This document shows positions 53,813 through 62,443 of a DNA stretch of 64,000 nucleotides, in pieces. The notes under the pieces are model-generated. The model had not been told where the DNA came from and searched no databases. It saw only the letters and a program-made list of their open reading frames with translations. Both the position numbers and the translations under genes were made by a program. This stretch comes from CF-46 sp042408445 (GTDB lineage: Bacteria; Chloroflexota; Limnocylindria; Limnocylindrales; CSP1-4): the NCBI GenBank assembly GCA_042408445.1, contig JBHORC010000019.1, forward strand, positions 1 through 64,000. Reading direction: 5' to 3'. Each line of letters starts with the position of its first letter. Positions within the stretch are counted from its first letter, which is position 1.

Positions 53813-54346
53813 ATGGATCGACCAGCCCGGATCGTGCTCATCGGGATGATGGGCTCGGGCAAGACGACGGTCGGGCGTGCCCTTGCCGCGGAGCTCGGCT
53901 GGCCGATGCTCGACAACGACACGCTCGTGCTGGCGACGACCGGCCGTGACGGGCCGGCGATCTTCCGGGACGACGGCGAGGACGCGCTCCATGAGGCGGA
54001 GCGGACGGCGTTCGTTGCCGGCGTCGATCGTTCGCCGCCCGCCGTCCTGACCGCCGCGGGCTCGGTCGTCGACGACCCCGCGCTCCTCGCGCGGCTTCCG
54101 ACGAGCGGCTGGGTCGTCTGGCTGCGGGCCGAACCCTCCACGCTCCGGGAACGGATCGACCGCGGCGCGGGGCGTCGAGCGGACGCGGTCGATGAGGCGT
54201 GGCTCGCGTCACGGGCGGCGGATCGCTCGGCGCTCTACGCGTCCGTCGCGGACCAGATCGTCGACGTCGACGGCCGGACGGTGCCGGAGATCGCCGCCGC
54301 GATCCTCGAGTGGGCGGGTCTCAGGCCGGAGACGTCAGCCGGCTGA
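53813..54346 (+). CDS. aroK: Shikimate kinase-like protein
   Basis: 177 residues of the shikimate/gluconate kinase fold. P-loop GMMGSGKTTVGRALA (11-25), DNDTLVLATTG for the shikimate-binding Asp region, AAGSVVDDP as a GGG-loop equivalent (the usual GGG is altered), WLRAEPSTLRERI and the LID with RGAGRRADAVDEAW. Shikimate kinases normally have GGG at the middle loop, so the substrate is less than certain. No other aro genes nearby. Confidence 0.75.
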   Translation: MDRPARIVLIGMMGSGKTTVGRALAAELGWPMLDNDTLVLATTGRDGPAIFRDDGEDALHEAERTAFVAGVDRSPPAVLTAAGSVVDDPALLARLPTSGWVVWLRAEPSTLRERIDRGAGRRADAVDEAWLASRAADRSALYASVADQIVDVDGRTVPEIAAAILEWAGLRPETSAG

Positions 54347-55126
54347 CGCGGGAAGGCCGAGCGGCTCGGCGGCCGGACGCGGGGCTGCCGCGAGATCCGG
54401 GCGCAGGGCCGCGTGGAGCTCCAGCGAGTGGGACCGGAGCCACCGTCGCCAGGTGAGATGGTCCGGGCGGCGCGACGCCACGACGCGCCAGAAGGCCGGC
54501 CCGTGGCCGAACACCCGGAGATGGGCGAGCTCGTGGACGACGACGGTCTCGAGCGCCTCCGGCGGGGCGAGGACGAGCCGCCAGCTGAACATCAGGCGCC
54601 CTTCGCGCGAGGCGCTCCCCCACCGGCTGCGGGGATCGCGCAGGGAGAGGGCGCTCGGTTGGACGCCCAGCGCCGCGGCGTGGTCGTTGACGGTTGCCTC
54701 GATCGCGACCCGCGCCTGGCCGCGGAACCAGCCGTCGAGCACCCGGTCGAGCCGTTCGGCGTCGCGGCCGGCCAGCGTGACGCGGAGCTCGAACGCATCC
54801 GGGGTGACCACGCGCGCGACGCTCGACCGGGTCGCGGTCGTCGTGGTCACCCTGAGCGTGTGCATTTCGCCCCGGAAGCGGATCGTCGCCCCATCGGCGA
54901 GACCCCCGCGCGCGGCAAGCTCGGCCCGCTCGTTGGCGCGGCGGTCGAGATGTCGCGCGATCCACGGCTGTCGCTCGAGCAGGAATGCCTCGATCCGGCC
55001 CTCCGGTCGGGCCCAGCCGCGACGCGTTCGCGGCGGAACCGTCACGACGAGGCCCAGCTCGGGGTCGATCGTGATCCGGAGGTGCCGCGACCGGGGCGAG
55101 TGACGCAGGACGTAGGCGAAGGGCAA
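54335..55126 (-). CDS. DUF45/YgjP-type zinc metallopeptidase
   Basis: 263 residues with the zinc motif VVVHELAHLRVFGHGPAFW (HExxH plus third His) near the C-terminus. A long beta-rich N-terminal domain (RHLRITIDPELGLVVTVPP) is typical of YgjP proteins, as are SRWGSASREGRLMFSWRL and LAPPEALE. TTG at 55126 is the likely start, six bases after the upstream stop. Overlaps shikimate kinase by 12 bases at its 3' end. Biological role unknown. Confidence 0.85.
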   Translation of the reverse strand: MPFAYVLRHSPRSRHLRITIDPELGLVVTVPPRTRRGWARPEGRIEAFLLERQPWIARHLDRRANERAELAARGGLADGATIRFRGEMHTLRVTTTTATRSSVARVVTPDAFELRVTLAGRDAERLDRVLDGWFRGQARVAIEATVNDHAAALGVQPSALSLRDPRSRWGSASREGRLMFSWRLVLAPPEALETVVVHELAHLRVFGHGPAFWRVVASRRPDHLTWRRWLRSHSLELHAALRPDLAAAPRPAAEPLGLPASAG

Positions 55127-55131
55127 GCCGT

Positions 55132-55581
55132 TCAGCGCGCCCGGCCCTCGCGAAGGGTCGCGATCGCCTTCTCGATCCGCCGCGCGCGCGTCTCGTCGCT
55201 CTTTGCGGCCGCGATCGGCTCGACCCAGAACCGCTGATTGCTGTACGACAGCCCATCGAACGTCGCGCGGGCCGCCGGTTCGGCGTCGAGCGCCGCGGCC
55301 AGGTCCGGTGGCACCTCGACCGCGCGAGGAGCGGTGTCCAGCTCGACGTCGACCTCGACGGTGTCCCCACCGCGGACGCCGGTCGCGGTGCGGGTCACCT
55401 CGCTGACGCCGATCATCGGCTCGCCGTTCACGGTGGCGATGCTGCTTCGGTACGTGTAGCCGTTGATCGTGACGCTGACCTTCGGCGCCTTGCCGGCGTT
55501 CAGCCCGGCGAGGACATCGTCCGGGACACGGATCCCCGTCGCGGTCTTCGAGGCCTGACGGACCGTCGTCGTGAAGCGCAT
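55132..55581 (-). CDS. YdeI/OmpD-associated family protein with DUF1905 domain
   Basis: 149 residues. The N-terminal DUF1905 part shows KTATGIRVPDDVLAGLNAG, VSVTINGYTYRSSIATVNG and GGDTVEVDVELDTAPR. The C-terminal YdeI part shows VPPDLAAALDAEPAARATF, SYSNQRFWVEPIAAAK and ETRARRIEKAIATLREG. Such proteins were linked to bacteriocin resistance in enterics, but their role is unclear. ATG 55581 is preferred over an upstream noisy extension. Confidence 0.87.
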   Translation of the reverse strand: MRFTTTVRQASKTATGIRVPDDVLAGLNAGKAPKVSVTINGYTYRSSIATVNGEPMIGVSEVTRTATGVRGGDTVEVDVELDTAPRAVEVPPDLAAALDAEPAARATFDGLSYSNQRFWVEPIAAAKSDETRARRIEKAIATLREGRAR

Positions 55582-55678
55582 CCCGGAGAGGGTGCCACAC
55601 CATCGGCCGGATGTGCGCGGTTCGCCTGCCGCGGCCCGCCGCATCCCGGCGCGGCTGCGCCTTCCCGGCCCGACGCCG

Positions 55679-57541
55679 TCAGGCTCTGGCGATCACCCCG
55701 AGCGCGACCCGGAAGCCGGCCCGGCGCTGGAGCGGCGACATCAGCGTCGCCTGGCCGACCGGTCCGCCTGCGGGGAACCAGCGGTTCCATTCCTCGTTGA
55801 ACGAGTCGAACTCGGTCGGGTCGCGCAGGGACCAGTTCGCCCAGACGACCTTGTCGAGCGAGCTGCCGGCGGATTCGAGCCGGGCCTTCAGGTTGGTCAG
55901 GCTCTGGCGCGTCTGCTCCTTCGTGGAGGCGCCGAGGACGCGGCCGGTCTGCGGGTCCACGGGGCCGATCGCGGAGAGGTAGATCATCCCGCCGGCGACG
56001 ACCGGCTCGCCGAACCCGAGCGGCAGCACCGCGGCGTCCGTCTCGCGCTTCGGGCCGCCACCCCAGCGACTCTTCAAGGGCCGCGGCGGACCCGAGCGGA
56101 CGTCCTCCGCCGGAATGCCGAAGTCGCCCTCGGGCAGCTTCACGCCCGCCTTCTCGAACTGGCCCATGAACGTGGGACGGACGCCCGTCGGCCGGAGCTC
56201 GCCTTCGATCTTGCCGTCCCGGACACCCGTCTGCTCGAACGCGAAGATGTCCTGGGTGAGAATCTCGTCGTCCTCGATCCCGAAGACCTCGGTGATGTTC
56301 ACGATCTTGCGGCTGCCGTCCTGGAGCCGGGCGGTGTGGACGATCAGGTCGACGGCGGACGCCATCTGCTCGCGGATCGCCCGAAGCGGGAGCTGGTAGC
56401 CGGTCATCAGGACCATCGTCTCGAGCCGGCGGAGCATGTCCTTCGGGCTGTTCGCGTGGCCCGTGGAGAGCGAGCCGTCGTGGCCCGTCGTCATCGCCTG
56501 GAGCATGTCCAGCGCCTCGCCGGCGCGGCACTCGCCGACGATGATCCGGTCCGGCCGCATGTGCATCGCGTTCCGGAGCAGGTGACGGATCGTGATCTCG
56601 CCTTCGCCCTCCAGGTTCGGCGGCCGCGACTCGAGCGTCACGACGTGGTCCTGGCGGAGCTGCAGCTCGGCCGCGTCCTCGATCGTCACGATCCGGTCGT
56701 CGTTCGGGATGAACGACGAGAGGACGTTCAGCGTTGTCGTCTTGCCGGAGCCCGTCCCGCCGGAGACGAACAGGTTCAGCCGGGCCTCGATGCAGCAGCG
56801 GAGGAAGTCGAACATCTCCGGGGTCGCGGTGCCGAATCGGATCAGGTCGTCGACCGTGAACGGCCGGGTCGAGAACTTCCGGACCGTGATCACCGGCCCG
56901 ACAAGCGAGAGCGGCTCGATGATCGCGTTGACGCGCGAGCCATCGGGCAGGCGGGCATCGACGCGGGGGCTCATCTCGTCGATCCGGCGGCCCATCGGGG
57001 TGATGATCCGGTCGATCACCCGGAGGACGTGCTCGTCGTTGAGGAACGTCGTGTTGACCCGCTGGATCTTGCCGTTCCGCTCGATGTAGATGTGCTGCGG
57101 ACCGTTGACCATCACCTCGGTGATCGACTCGTCCTTGAGGAGTGGCTCCAGCGGCCCGAAGCCGGTCACGTCGTTGGCCATCTCGGAGACGAGTCGATCG
57201 CGCTCGAGCCGGGTCACCGCAAACCCGTGGAGTGCGATCGTCCGGTCGACGATCCCTTCGATCCGCGTCTGGATCTCCTCGGGCTCGCCGTCGAGCAGGA
57301 CGTCGAAGGCGCTGATGACCTCGGCCTGGAGACGGAGCCGGATCTCCCGGAGCAGATCCTCGCGGGCGGATGCACGGCCGGCCGCCTGGGCCGGCTGGTA
57401 CATCGGCATCGGCGGCGGGGCCGGTGGCGTCGGCGCCATGACCGGAACCATCGCCTCGGAGCCGGAGGCCGGTTGCTCCCGCTCGCGCCGCGCAAGCTCG
57501 GCGGCCTGCTGCGCCCGTTCGACTCGACGGAGCAGCGACAT
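55679..57541 (-). CDS. CpaF/TadA-type secretion ATPase fused to a RidA-like domain
   Basis: 620 residues. After a ~50-residue disordered start comes the CpaF N-terminal region and ATPase: MVNGPQHIYIERNGKIQRV, RIIDEMSPRVDARLPDG-like region, Walker A FVSGGTGSGKTTTLNVL (about 259), DRIVTIEDAAELQL (Asp box), RPDRIIVGECRAGEALDML (Walker B) and STGHANSPKDML (His box). At about 500 a RidA/YjgF-like domain starts (LPLGFGEPVVAGGMIYLSAIG, DPQTGRVLGASTKEQTRQSL, AGSSLDKVVWANWSLRD). The RidA catalytic Arg and Glu near the end are not kept. GGAGGG lies upstream of the ATG. No other tad/flp genes are in the window, so the pilus or secretion link is inferred from the ATPase alone. Confidence 0.9.
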   Translation of the reverse strand: MSLLRRVERAQQAAELARREREQPASGSEAMVPVMAPTPPAPPPMPMYQPAQAAGRASAREDLLREIRLRLQAEVISAFDVLLDGEPEEIQTRIEGIVDRTIALHGFAVTRLERDRLVSEMANDVTGFGPLEPLLKDESITEVMVNGPQHIYIERNGKIQRVNTTFLNDEHVLRVIDRIITPMGRRIDEMSPRVDARLPDGSRVNAIIEPLSLVGPVITVRKFSTRPFTVDDLIRFGTATPEMFDFLRCCIEARLNLFVSGGTGSGKTTTLNVLSSFIPNDDRIVTIEDAAELQLRQDHVVTLESRPPNLEGEGEITIRHLLRNAMHMRPDRIIVGECRAGEALDMLQAMTTGHDGSLSTGHANSPKDMLRRLETMVLMTGYQLPLRAIREQMASAVDLIVHTARLQDGSRKIVNITEVFGIEDDEILTQDIFAFEQTGVRDGKIEGELRPTGVRPTFMGQFEKAGVKLPEGDFGIPAEDVRSGPPRPLKSRWGGGPKRETDAAVLPLGFGEPVVAGGMIYLSAIGPVDPQTGRVLGASTKEQTRQSLTNLKARLESAGSSLDKVVWANWSLRDPTEFDSFNEEWNRWFPAGGPVGQATLMSPLQRRAGFRVALGVIARA

Positions 57542-57875
57542 GGGAGCCCTCCCCTGACCTGACGCGACGCGGTGCGATGACATTGGGCCGGATCGCCGAC
57601 GGCGGCGCCACGCACCCAGACCGGGAGGATACCCCGATGGTCCTGGGACCTCGGTGCACGGCGGCACCCCGAAGTTGGTCGGGTTCGATGGAGTCGGGTG
57701 CGAATCGGGCCGGTGCAGGCCGGTGACCATCGGCGACGGTCGGACGTGGGGCCGCGTCAGCGCTGCGCGGGCGCCGGCGCCGCGCGGGCCGGCCGCCCGG
57801 CTGCTGACGGTCCGCGCGACACGCCCGACGGTGGCTCGGCGATCGCCGCCCGTGCTATCGTTCCGGCTCCGGCGT
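57542..57875. other. Divergent intergenic region upstream of the ATPase and tRNA-Ala
   Basis: About 330 bases without a supported gene. Near the right end TGCTATCGT (57853-57861) is a candidate extended -10 for the tRNA, echoing TGCTACACT before the other tRNA-Ala. Nothing clear is seen for the ATPase promoter. Confidence 0.45.
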
Positions 57876-57951
<76 letters not shown>

Positions 57952-57977
57952 ATTTTCTGACGCGCCGACCACCCACG

Positions 57978-58004
57978 ACCCCTCGCCGGCGGCGAGGGGT
58001 TTGT
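57978..58004 (+). terminator. Terminator after tRNA-Ala(GGC)
   Basis: Ten-base stem ACCCCTCGCC / GGC / GGCGAGGGGT (57978-58000) followed by TTGT. It begins 27 bases after the tRNA and 30 bases before leuS, so the tRNA is probably a separate unit with leuS read through or from its own start. Confidence 0.72.
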
Positions 58005-58034
58005 CGTATCAGCACCGCCAGAGCACGCGAGCCG

Positions 58035-60605
58035 ATGACCGTCCAGGACACGTCACCCACAACCGAACGGACCCGGATCGAGCGGTACGACCCCGCCTCG
58101 ATCGAGCCGCGCTGGCAGCAGCGCTGGGCGGAGCTCGGGCTCTACCGGACGGATCTCCAGGACACGACCCGGCCGAAGTTCTACCTGCTGACGATGTACC
58201 CGTATCCGTCGGGCGACCTCCACATTGGCCACTGGTACATCAAGACGCCGACCGACGCGATCGCCCGGTTCCACCGGATGCACGGCGAGAACGTCTTCCT
58301 GCCGGTGGGGTTCGATGCCTTCGGGCTGCCGGCGGAGAACGCCGCCATCAAGAACAACATCAACCCGCGCGACTGGACGATGTCGAACATCGACAACATG
58401 CGGCGGCAGCTGCGGTCGATGGGGGCGAGCTTCGACTGGGAGGCCGAGGTCGTCACCGCGGATCCCCAGTACTACCGCTGGAACCAGTGGTTCTTCCTGA
58501 AGTTCCTGGAGGCCGGGCTCGCCTATCGCAAGACGTCACCGGTCGACTGGTGCCCGAACGACGGGACGCTCGCGCGCGAGCAGGTCGAGGGCGCTGACCG
58601 GCATTGCTGGCGCTGCGGAGCAAAGGTCGAGAAGCGCGACCTCGCCCAGTGGTATCTGCGCGTGACGAAGTACGCGGACGAGTTGCTGGACTTCTCCGGG
58701 ATCGACTTCCCGGACCCGATCCGGGTCATGCAGACGAACTGGATCGGCCGGAGCGAGGGTGGCGAGATCGTCTTCGAGACCGCACCCGCCGCGCACCATC
58801 CCGGCGGCCACGAGCTGCGGGTCTTCACGACGCGACCGGACACGCTCTACGGAGCGACCTTCATGGTGCTCGCGCCGGAGCACCCGCTCGTCGCGGAGCT
58901 CACCGCACCGCAGCGCCGCGACGAGGTCCAGGCCTACCTCGCACAGGCGGCGGCCCGGACCGAGATCGACCGGCTGTCGACCGATCGCGAGAAGACCGGC
59001 GTGGCGATCGGCGCCGAGGCGATCAACCCGATCAACGGGGAGCGCCTCCCGATCTTCGTCGCCGACTACGTCCTCGGCGGGTATGGCACGGGCGCGATCA
59101 TGGCCGTCCCCGCCCATGACGAGCGCGACTACGCGTTCGCGGTGAAGTACGGGCTGCCGATCCGGCGCGTCGTCGCGGCGCCCGGCGACGAGGACCGCGA
59201 CGTCGGCGACGGGGCGTACATCGCCCACGCCGCGGACGAGCGGCTCGTCAACAGCGGCCCCTATACGGGCCTCGCCACCGACGAGGGTGGCGCGGCGATC
59301 GTCGGCGCCCTGCAGGCCGAGGGCAAGGGCAGCGCGTCGGTGACGTACCGACTGCGCGACTGGCTGATCAGCCGTCAGCGGTACTGGGGAACGCCGATCC
59401 CCGTGATCTATTGCCCGGACGACGGCATCGTCCCCGTGCCCGAGGAGGACCTGCCGGTCCGCCTGCCCGACACCGTCGACTACCGCGGCAGCGGTGAGAA
59501 CCCGCTCGCCCGCGACGAGTCCTTCCTGAACGTGGAGTGCCCGAAGTGCGGCGGCCCGGCGCGTCGCGAGACCGACACGATGGACACGTTCGTGGACTCG
59601 TCCTGGTACTGGTATCGCTACCTCTCGCCGGAGAAGACCGGCGGCCCGATCGATCCCGCCCTCGTCGAGCGGTGGACACCGGTCGACCAGTACACCGGCG
59701 GCGCGGAGCACGCGGTCATGCACCTGCTGTATTCGCGGGAGTGGACGCGGATGATGCGCGACATCGGGCTGGTGAACCAGAGCGAGCCGTTCCGGCGGCT
59801 GTTCAACCAGGGCCAGATCCTGGGCATGGACGGCGAGCGGATGTCGAAGTCGCGCGGCAACACGGTCGACCCGGACGACCTCGTCGCCCGGTACGGCGCC
59901 GACACCGTCCGGTTGTTCCTGATGTTCATGGGACCGTGGGATCAGGGCGGGCCGTGGAGCCCGACCGGGATCGGTGGAGTCCACCGGTTCCTGAACCGGA
60001 TCTGGACGATCACCCTGGATCCCCACGGTCAGGAGCCTGGCGACCCGAACGCCGGAGCGCTGCCGGACGGCACGGACGAGGCAGCCGCGCGACTGGCGAT
60101 CCGCCAGGCGGCGCATCGGACCCTGCGCGACGTCAGCGCCGACTACGAGGCGTTCCACTTCAACACGATGATCGCGAAGCTGATGGAGCTCGCGAACCTC
60201 CTCATGCGCTACCGCGGGACGGCGGTGGCGGGGAGCGAGGAATGGGACGAGGCCGTCCGGCTCGCGCTGTTGATGCTCGCGCCGGCCGCGCCGCACATCA
60301 CCGAGGAGCTGTGGGCCCGGCGCGCCGCGGAGCGTGGCGAGGCGTGGTCGTCGATCCACACGGCCCGCTGGCCGGACGTCGACCCGGCGGCCGTCGTCGA
60401 GGCGACGCGCGAGGTCCCGGTCCAGGTGAACGGCAAGCTCCGCGACCGGATCACCGTTCCGGCAGATGTCGCCTCCGAGGATCTGGAACGGCTGGCGCTC
60501 GCGAGCGAGCGGGTCCAGGCCGTGCTCGCCGGACGGGAGCCGACGCGCGTCATCCTCGCGGGTGGCGGCCGGCTCGTGAACGTCGTCGTCCAGAACCCGG
60601 ACTGA
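58035..60605 (+). CDS. leuS: Leucyl-tRNA synthetase
   Basis: Class I aminoacyl-tRNA synthetase, 856 residues. HIGH motif in YPYPSGDLHIGHWY, LPVGFDAFGLPAENAAIKN, the zinc-type motif DWCPNDGTLAREQV and WRCGAKVEKRDLAQWYLRV, the CP1 editing domain with VFTTRPDTLYGATFMV and GTGAIMAVPAHDERDYAFA, RQRYWGTPIPVIYC, KMSKS loop GERMSKSRGN, and the C-terminal VQVNGKLRDRI. ATG 58035 gives the expected start. It is followed by two small genes, the first overlapping by one base. Confidence 0.98.
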   Translation: MTVQDTSPTTERTRIERYDPASIEPRWQQRWAELGLYRTDLQDTTRPKFYLLTMYPYPSGDLHIGHWYIKTPTDAIARFHRMHGENVFLPVGFDAFGLPAENAAIKNNINPRDWTMSNIDNMRRQLRSMGASFDWEAEVVTADPQYYRWNQWFFLKFLEAGLAYRKTSPVDWCPNDGTLAREQVEGADRHCWRCGAKVEKRDLAQWYLRVTKYADELLDFSGIDFPDPIRVMQTNWIGRSEGGEIVFETAPAAHHPGGHELRVFTTRPDTLYGATFMVLAPEHPLVAELTAPQRRDEVQAYLAQAAARTEIDRLSTDREKTGVAIGAEAINPINGERLPIFVADYVLGGYGTGAIMAVPAHDERDYAFAVKYGLPIRRVVAAPGDEDRDVGDGAYIAHAADERLVNSGPYTGLATDEGGAAIVGALQAEGKGSASVTYRLRDWLISRQRYWGTPIPVIYCPDDGIVPVPEEDLPVRLPDTVDYRGSGENPLARDESFLNVECPKCGGPARRETDTMDTFVDSSWYWYRYLSPEKTGGPIDPALVERWTPVDQYTGGAEHAVMHLLYSREWTRMMRDIGLVNQSEPFRRLFNQGQILGMDGERMSKSRGNTVDPDDLVARYGADTVRLFLMFMGPWDQGGPWSPTGIGGVHRFLNRIWTITLDPHGQEPGDPNAGALPDGTDEAAARLAIRQAAHRTLRDVSADYEAFHFNTMIAKLMELANLLMRYRGTAVAGSEEWDEAVRLALLMLAPAAPHITEELWARRAAERGEAWSSIHTARWPDVDPAAVVEATREVPVQVNGKLRDRITVPADVASEDLERLALASERVQAVLAGREPTRVILAGGGRLVNVVVQNPD

Positions 60606-61024
60606 TGACCGTCCAGCTCGACAAGCCGGGCGCGGACAGCGGCGCCGAGCGTCAGCGGCTCGAAGCGGACGTCGACCGCCTGCTCGGCGAGCACGCGCCG
60701 GAGATCCAGGCGATCGAGCGCGCCCTTCGGGCGACGATCCACGCGGAGTTTCCGGAAGCGATCGAACAGGTCGACTTCGGCAACAAGCTGATCGCCTTCG
60801 GGCGGTCGATGAAGATCCGTGGCCTGCTGTTCGCGATCATCGCCCACAAGGAGCACGTGAACCTGCAGCTCGCGGATGGCGCGGATCTGCCGGACCCAGC
60901 GGGAATCATCGAGGGGACGGGCAAGCGGATCCGACACGTGAAGATCCGTTCGGTGGAGATGGCGTCGGCTGCGCCCGTCGTGGCGGTGATCCGCGCCGAG
61001 CTCGCCGCACGCCCGGAGGGCTGA
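60605..61024 (+). CDS. DUF1801 domain-containing protein
   Basis: 139 residues: a helical start (LEADVDRLLGEHAPEIQAIERALRATI), then the YdhG/DUF1801-like core (FPEAIEQVDFGNKLIAFGRS, LLFAIIAHKEHVNLQLADG) and a C-terminal KRIRHVKIRSVEM. Such proteins are thought to bind small ligands or iron chaperone partners; the role is open. Start ATG overlaps the leuS stop (TGATG), which suggests coupled expression. Confidence 0.85.
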   Translation: MTVQLDKPGADSGAERQRLEADVDRLLGEHAPEIQAIERALRATIHAEFPEAIEQVDFGNKLIAFGRSMKIRGLLFAIIAHKEHVNLQLADGADLPDPAGIIEGTGKRIRHVKIRSVEMASAAPVVAVIRAELAARPEG

Positions 61025-61026
61025 GG

Positions 61027-61482
61027 ATGCCGCACGTGGAACGGCTCGGGTTCGCCGAGGGGCTGCCCCGACCGACGGCCGGAATCGCCGCGGTGTCGTG
61101 GGGCGAAGGCCGGATCGACCGGTTCTGGGTGGGCCCGGACGGCGACCTGCTCCACGCGATCTTCTCGAACGACGGCTGGGGACCGACCGAGTCGCTCGGG
61201 GGATCGCTGATCGGGACGCCGGGTGTCACGGCCTGGGCGGTGGACCGGATGGAGGTCTTCGCCGTCTTCGCCGACGGGGCGCTCTGGAACCGCTACTGGG
61301 ACGGCACGAGCTGGCACGACTGGGAATCACTCGGCGGCGAGCTGGATCCGGCTCTGGGAGCGGCGGCCTCGTCGTGGTCGGCGGACCGGCTCGATGTCTG
61401 GGCCATCGGCCGGGACGGCCGGACCTGGCACCGCTGGTGGGACGGCAGTCGCTGGGTCGAGTGGGAGCAGCTCCCCGGCTAG
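61027..61482 (+). CDS. PLL-like lectin (beta-propeller repeat) protein
   Basis: 151 residues composed of about three ~45-residue Trp-rich repeats: AVSWGEGRIDRFWVGPDGDL, AVDRMEVFAVFADGALWNRY and SWSADRLDVWAIGRDGRTWH, each leading to a W-x-x-W(E/T)-x-LGG/PG end. This is the pattern of Photorhabdus PLL/fucose-binding propeller lectins. There is no signal peptide. Three blades are too few for one propeller, so it may assemble as an oligomer. Two bases after the DUF1801 stop. Confidence 0.75.
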   Translation: MPHVERLGFAEGLPRPTAGIAAVSWGEGRIDRFWVGPDGDLLHAIFSNDGWGPTESLGGSLIGTPGVTAWAVDRMEVFAVFADGALWNRYWDGTSWHDWESLGGELDPALGAAASSWSADRLDVWAIGRDGRTWHRWWDGSRWVEWEQLPG

Positions 61483-61525
61483 TCCTCTGGTCGCGGCGCC
61501 GCGGGATGCCCCGGCCGCGGATCCA

Positions 61526-62167
61526 TCAGCTTGCGGCAGCCGGATCCTCCGTCTGGCGCTGCTTCTCGCGATGCCGGCGCGCCTTCGCCCGGTTGCCGCA
61601 CGTCGCCATGTCGCACCAGCGACGCAGGCCGGAGCGCGACTCGTCGTAGAAGATCCAGCGACACGTGTCGTTGGCGCAGATGCGGATCCGGTCGTCGTGG
61701 CCGTTGCCGATCTCCCGGACGATCGGCTCGGCGATGCGGGCCAGGACGTCGTCGACGGTATCGCCGACGTGACTGTGGCCTAGGCGGACGCCGTCCTCCG
61801 CGGCAACGAGCTCGACGCGCGCCCGCGACCGAAGGGCGCGATTCACCTCGTCGACGGCTCGCGCCTCCGGTGGCTCCTCGTGGGCAACGGCGTGGGCGAC
61901 GTCGCGGAGCGCGGTCCGCGTCCCGACGATCCGGCGGAGCAGGCCACGGGCCCGCTGCTCGTCCGCCCCGAGCTCCAGGATCGCATCCCGTTCGGCGACG
62001 CCGTGCTCGGCGAACCAATCGGCAGCCACGCCGAAGCTCGCCAACCGCTCGACGAGTGCACCGTTCTCGAGCTCCAGCGTGTTCAGGAAGTCGAAGGCGG
62101 TGTCGAGGGGAACCTCGTCGTGGACGTGGTCGTTCGCTGCGGGTCCGTGGCTGGTCGTGGCGTTCAC
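61526..62167 (-). CDS. CGNR zinc-finger / ABATE domain transcription regulator
   Basis: 213 residues. The N-terminal ABATE ligand-binding domain (LDTAFDFLNTLELENGALVE... RTALRDVAHAVA) is followed by a CGNR zinc finger: CANDTCRWIFYDESR then RRWCDMATCGNRAKARRHRE, with four Cys and the CGNR motif binding DNA. The family members seem to be stress-responsive repressors or activators. Divergent from small gene 62273; the intergenic repeat GGTTAC/GTAACC may be its operator. Confidence 0.9.
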   Translation of the reverse strand: MNATTSHGPAANDHVHDEVPLDTAFDFLNTLELENGALVERLASFGVAADWFAEHGVAERDAILELGADEQRARGLLRRIVGTRTALRDVAHAVAHEEPPEARAVDEVNRALRSRARVELVAAEDGVRLGHSHVGDTVDDVLARIAEPIVREIGNGHDDRIRICANDTCRWIFYDESRSGLRRWCDMATCGNRAKARRHREKQRQTEDPAAAS

Positions 62168-62250
62168 CTAACCACTCTAGATCGCTTGACAGGTTACGCG
62201 CAAGTCGGTACTGTAACGACGTAACCACAAAGACATTCGATACCGGTTAC
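62168..62250. promoter_or_regulatory. Promoter region with GGTTAC/GTAACC repeats
   Basis: TTGACA (62186-62191), a 17-base spacer and TACTGT (62209-62214) make a plausible plus-strand promoter. GGTTAC occurs at 62192-62197 and 62245-62250, GTAACC at 62221-62226, and near matches GTAACG (62213-62218) and CTAACC (62168-62173). Such repeats around a divergent promoter fit an operator for the CGNR regulator. Confidence 0.55.
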
Positions 62251-62272
62251 GTCGCTCACCTGGAGGCCCACG

Positions 62273-62401
62273 ATGGAGTTCCTTGCCACGATCACCGTGA
62301 TCCTCGTCGGCCTCGTCGGACTCGACCTCGCCGCGCTCCGCTGGGGCGTGGACAGCCGGGAAGCGACGCCCGACGAGCACCGCGGCTGGCCCATCCACTG
62401 A
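62273..62401 (+). CDS. Small membrane protein (42 residues)
   Basis: MEFLATITVILVGLVGLDLA forms a single membrane helix, followed by an LRWGVDSRE segment and a charged end HRGWPIH. GGAGG lies six bases before the ATG. It matches a recurring kind of mini-protein with a C-terminal RWGxDSR motif that I recall from high-GC bacteria, but no function is known. First gene after the putative CGNR-controlled promoter. Confidence 0.72.
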   Translation: MEFLATITVILVGLVGLDLAALRWGVDSREATPDEHRGWPIH

Positions 62402-62443
62402 CGGGAGCCGGACGGCGCCGGTCGTCCCAGGAGACCACGCATC

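Noticed and set aside
55571..57562. 663-residue plus-strand frame opposite the CpaF-RidA gene
   Set aside because: Antisense shadow; no domain, while the minus strand has full ATPase motifs.
55500..57659. 719-residue minus-strand frame in another phase over the same gene
   Set aside because: Arg/Pro/Asp-rich, lacks motifs; the correct phase is 55679-57541.
58536..60359. 607-residue minus-strand frame inside leuS
   Set aside because: Shadow of leuS, which has all class I synthetase motifs.
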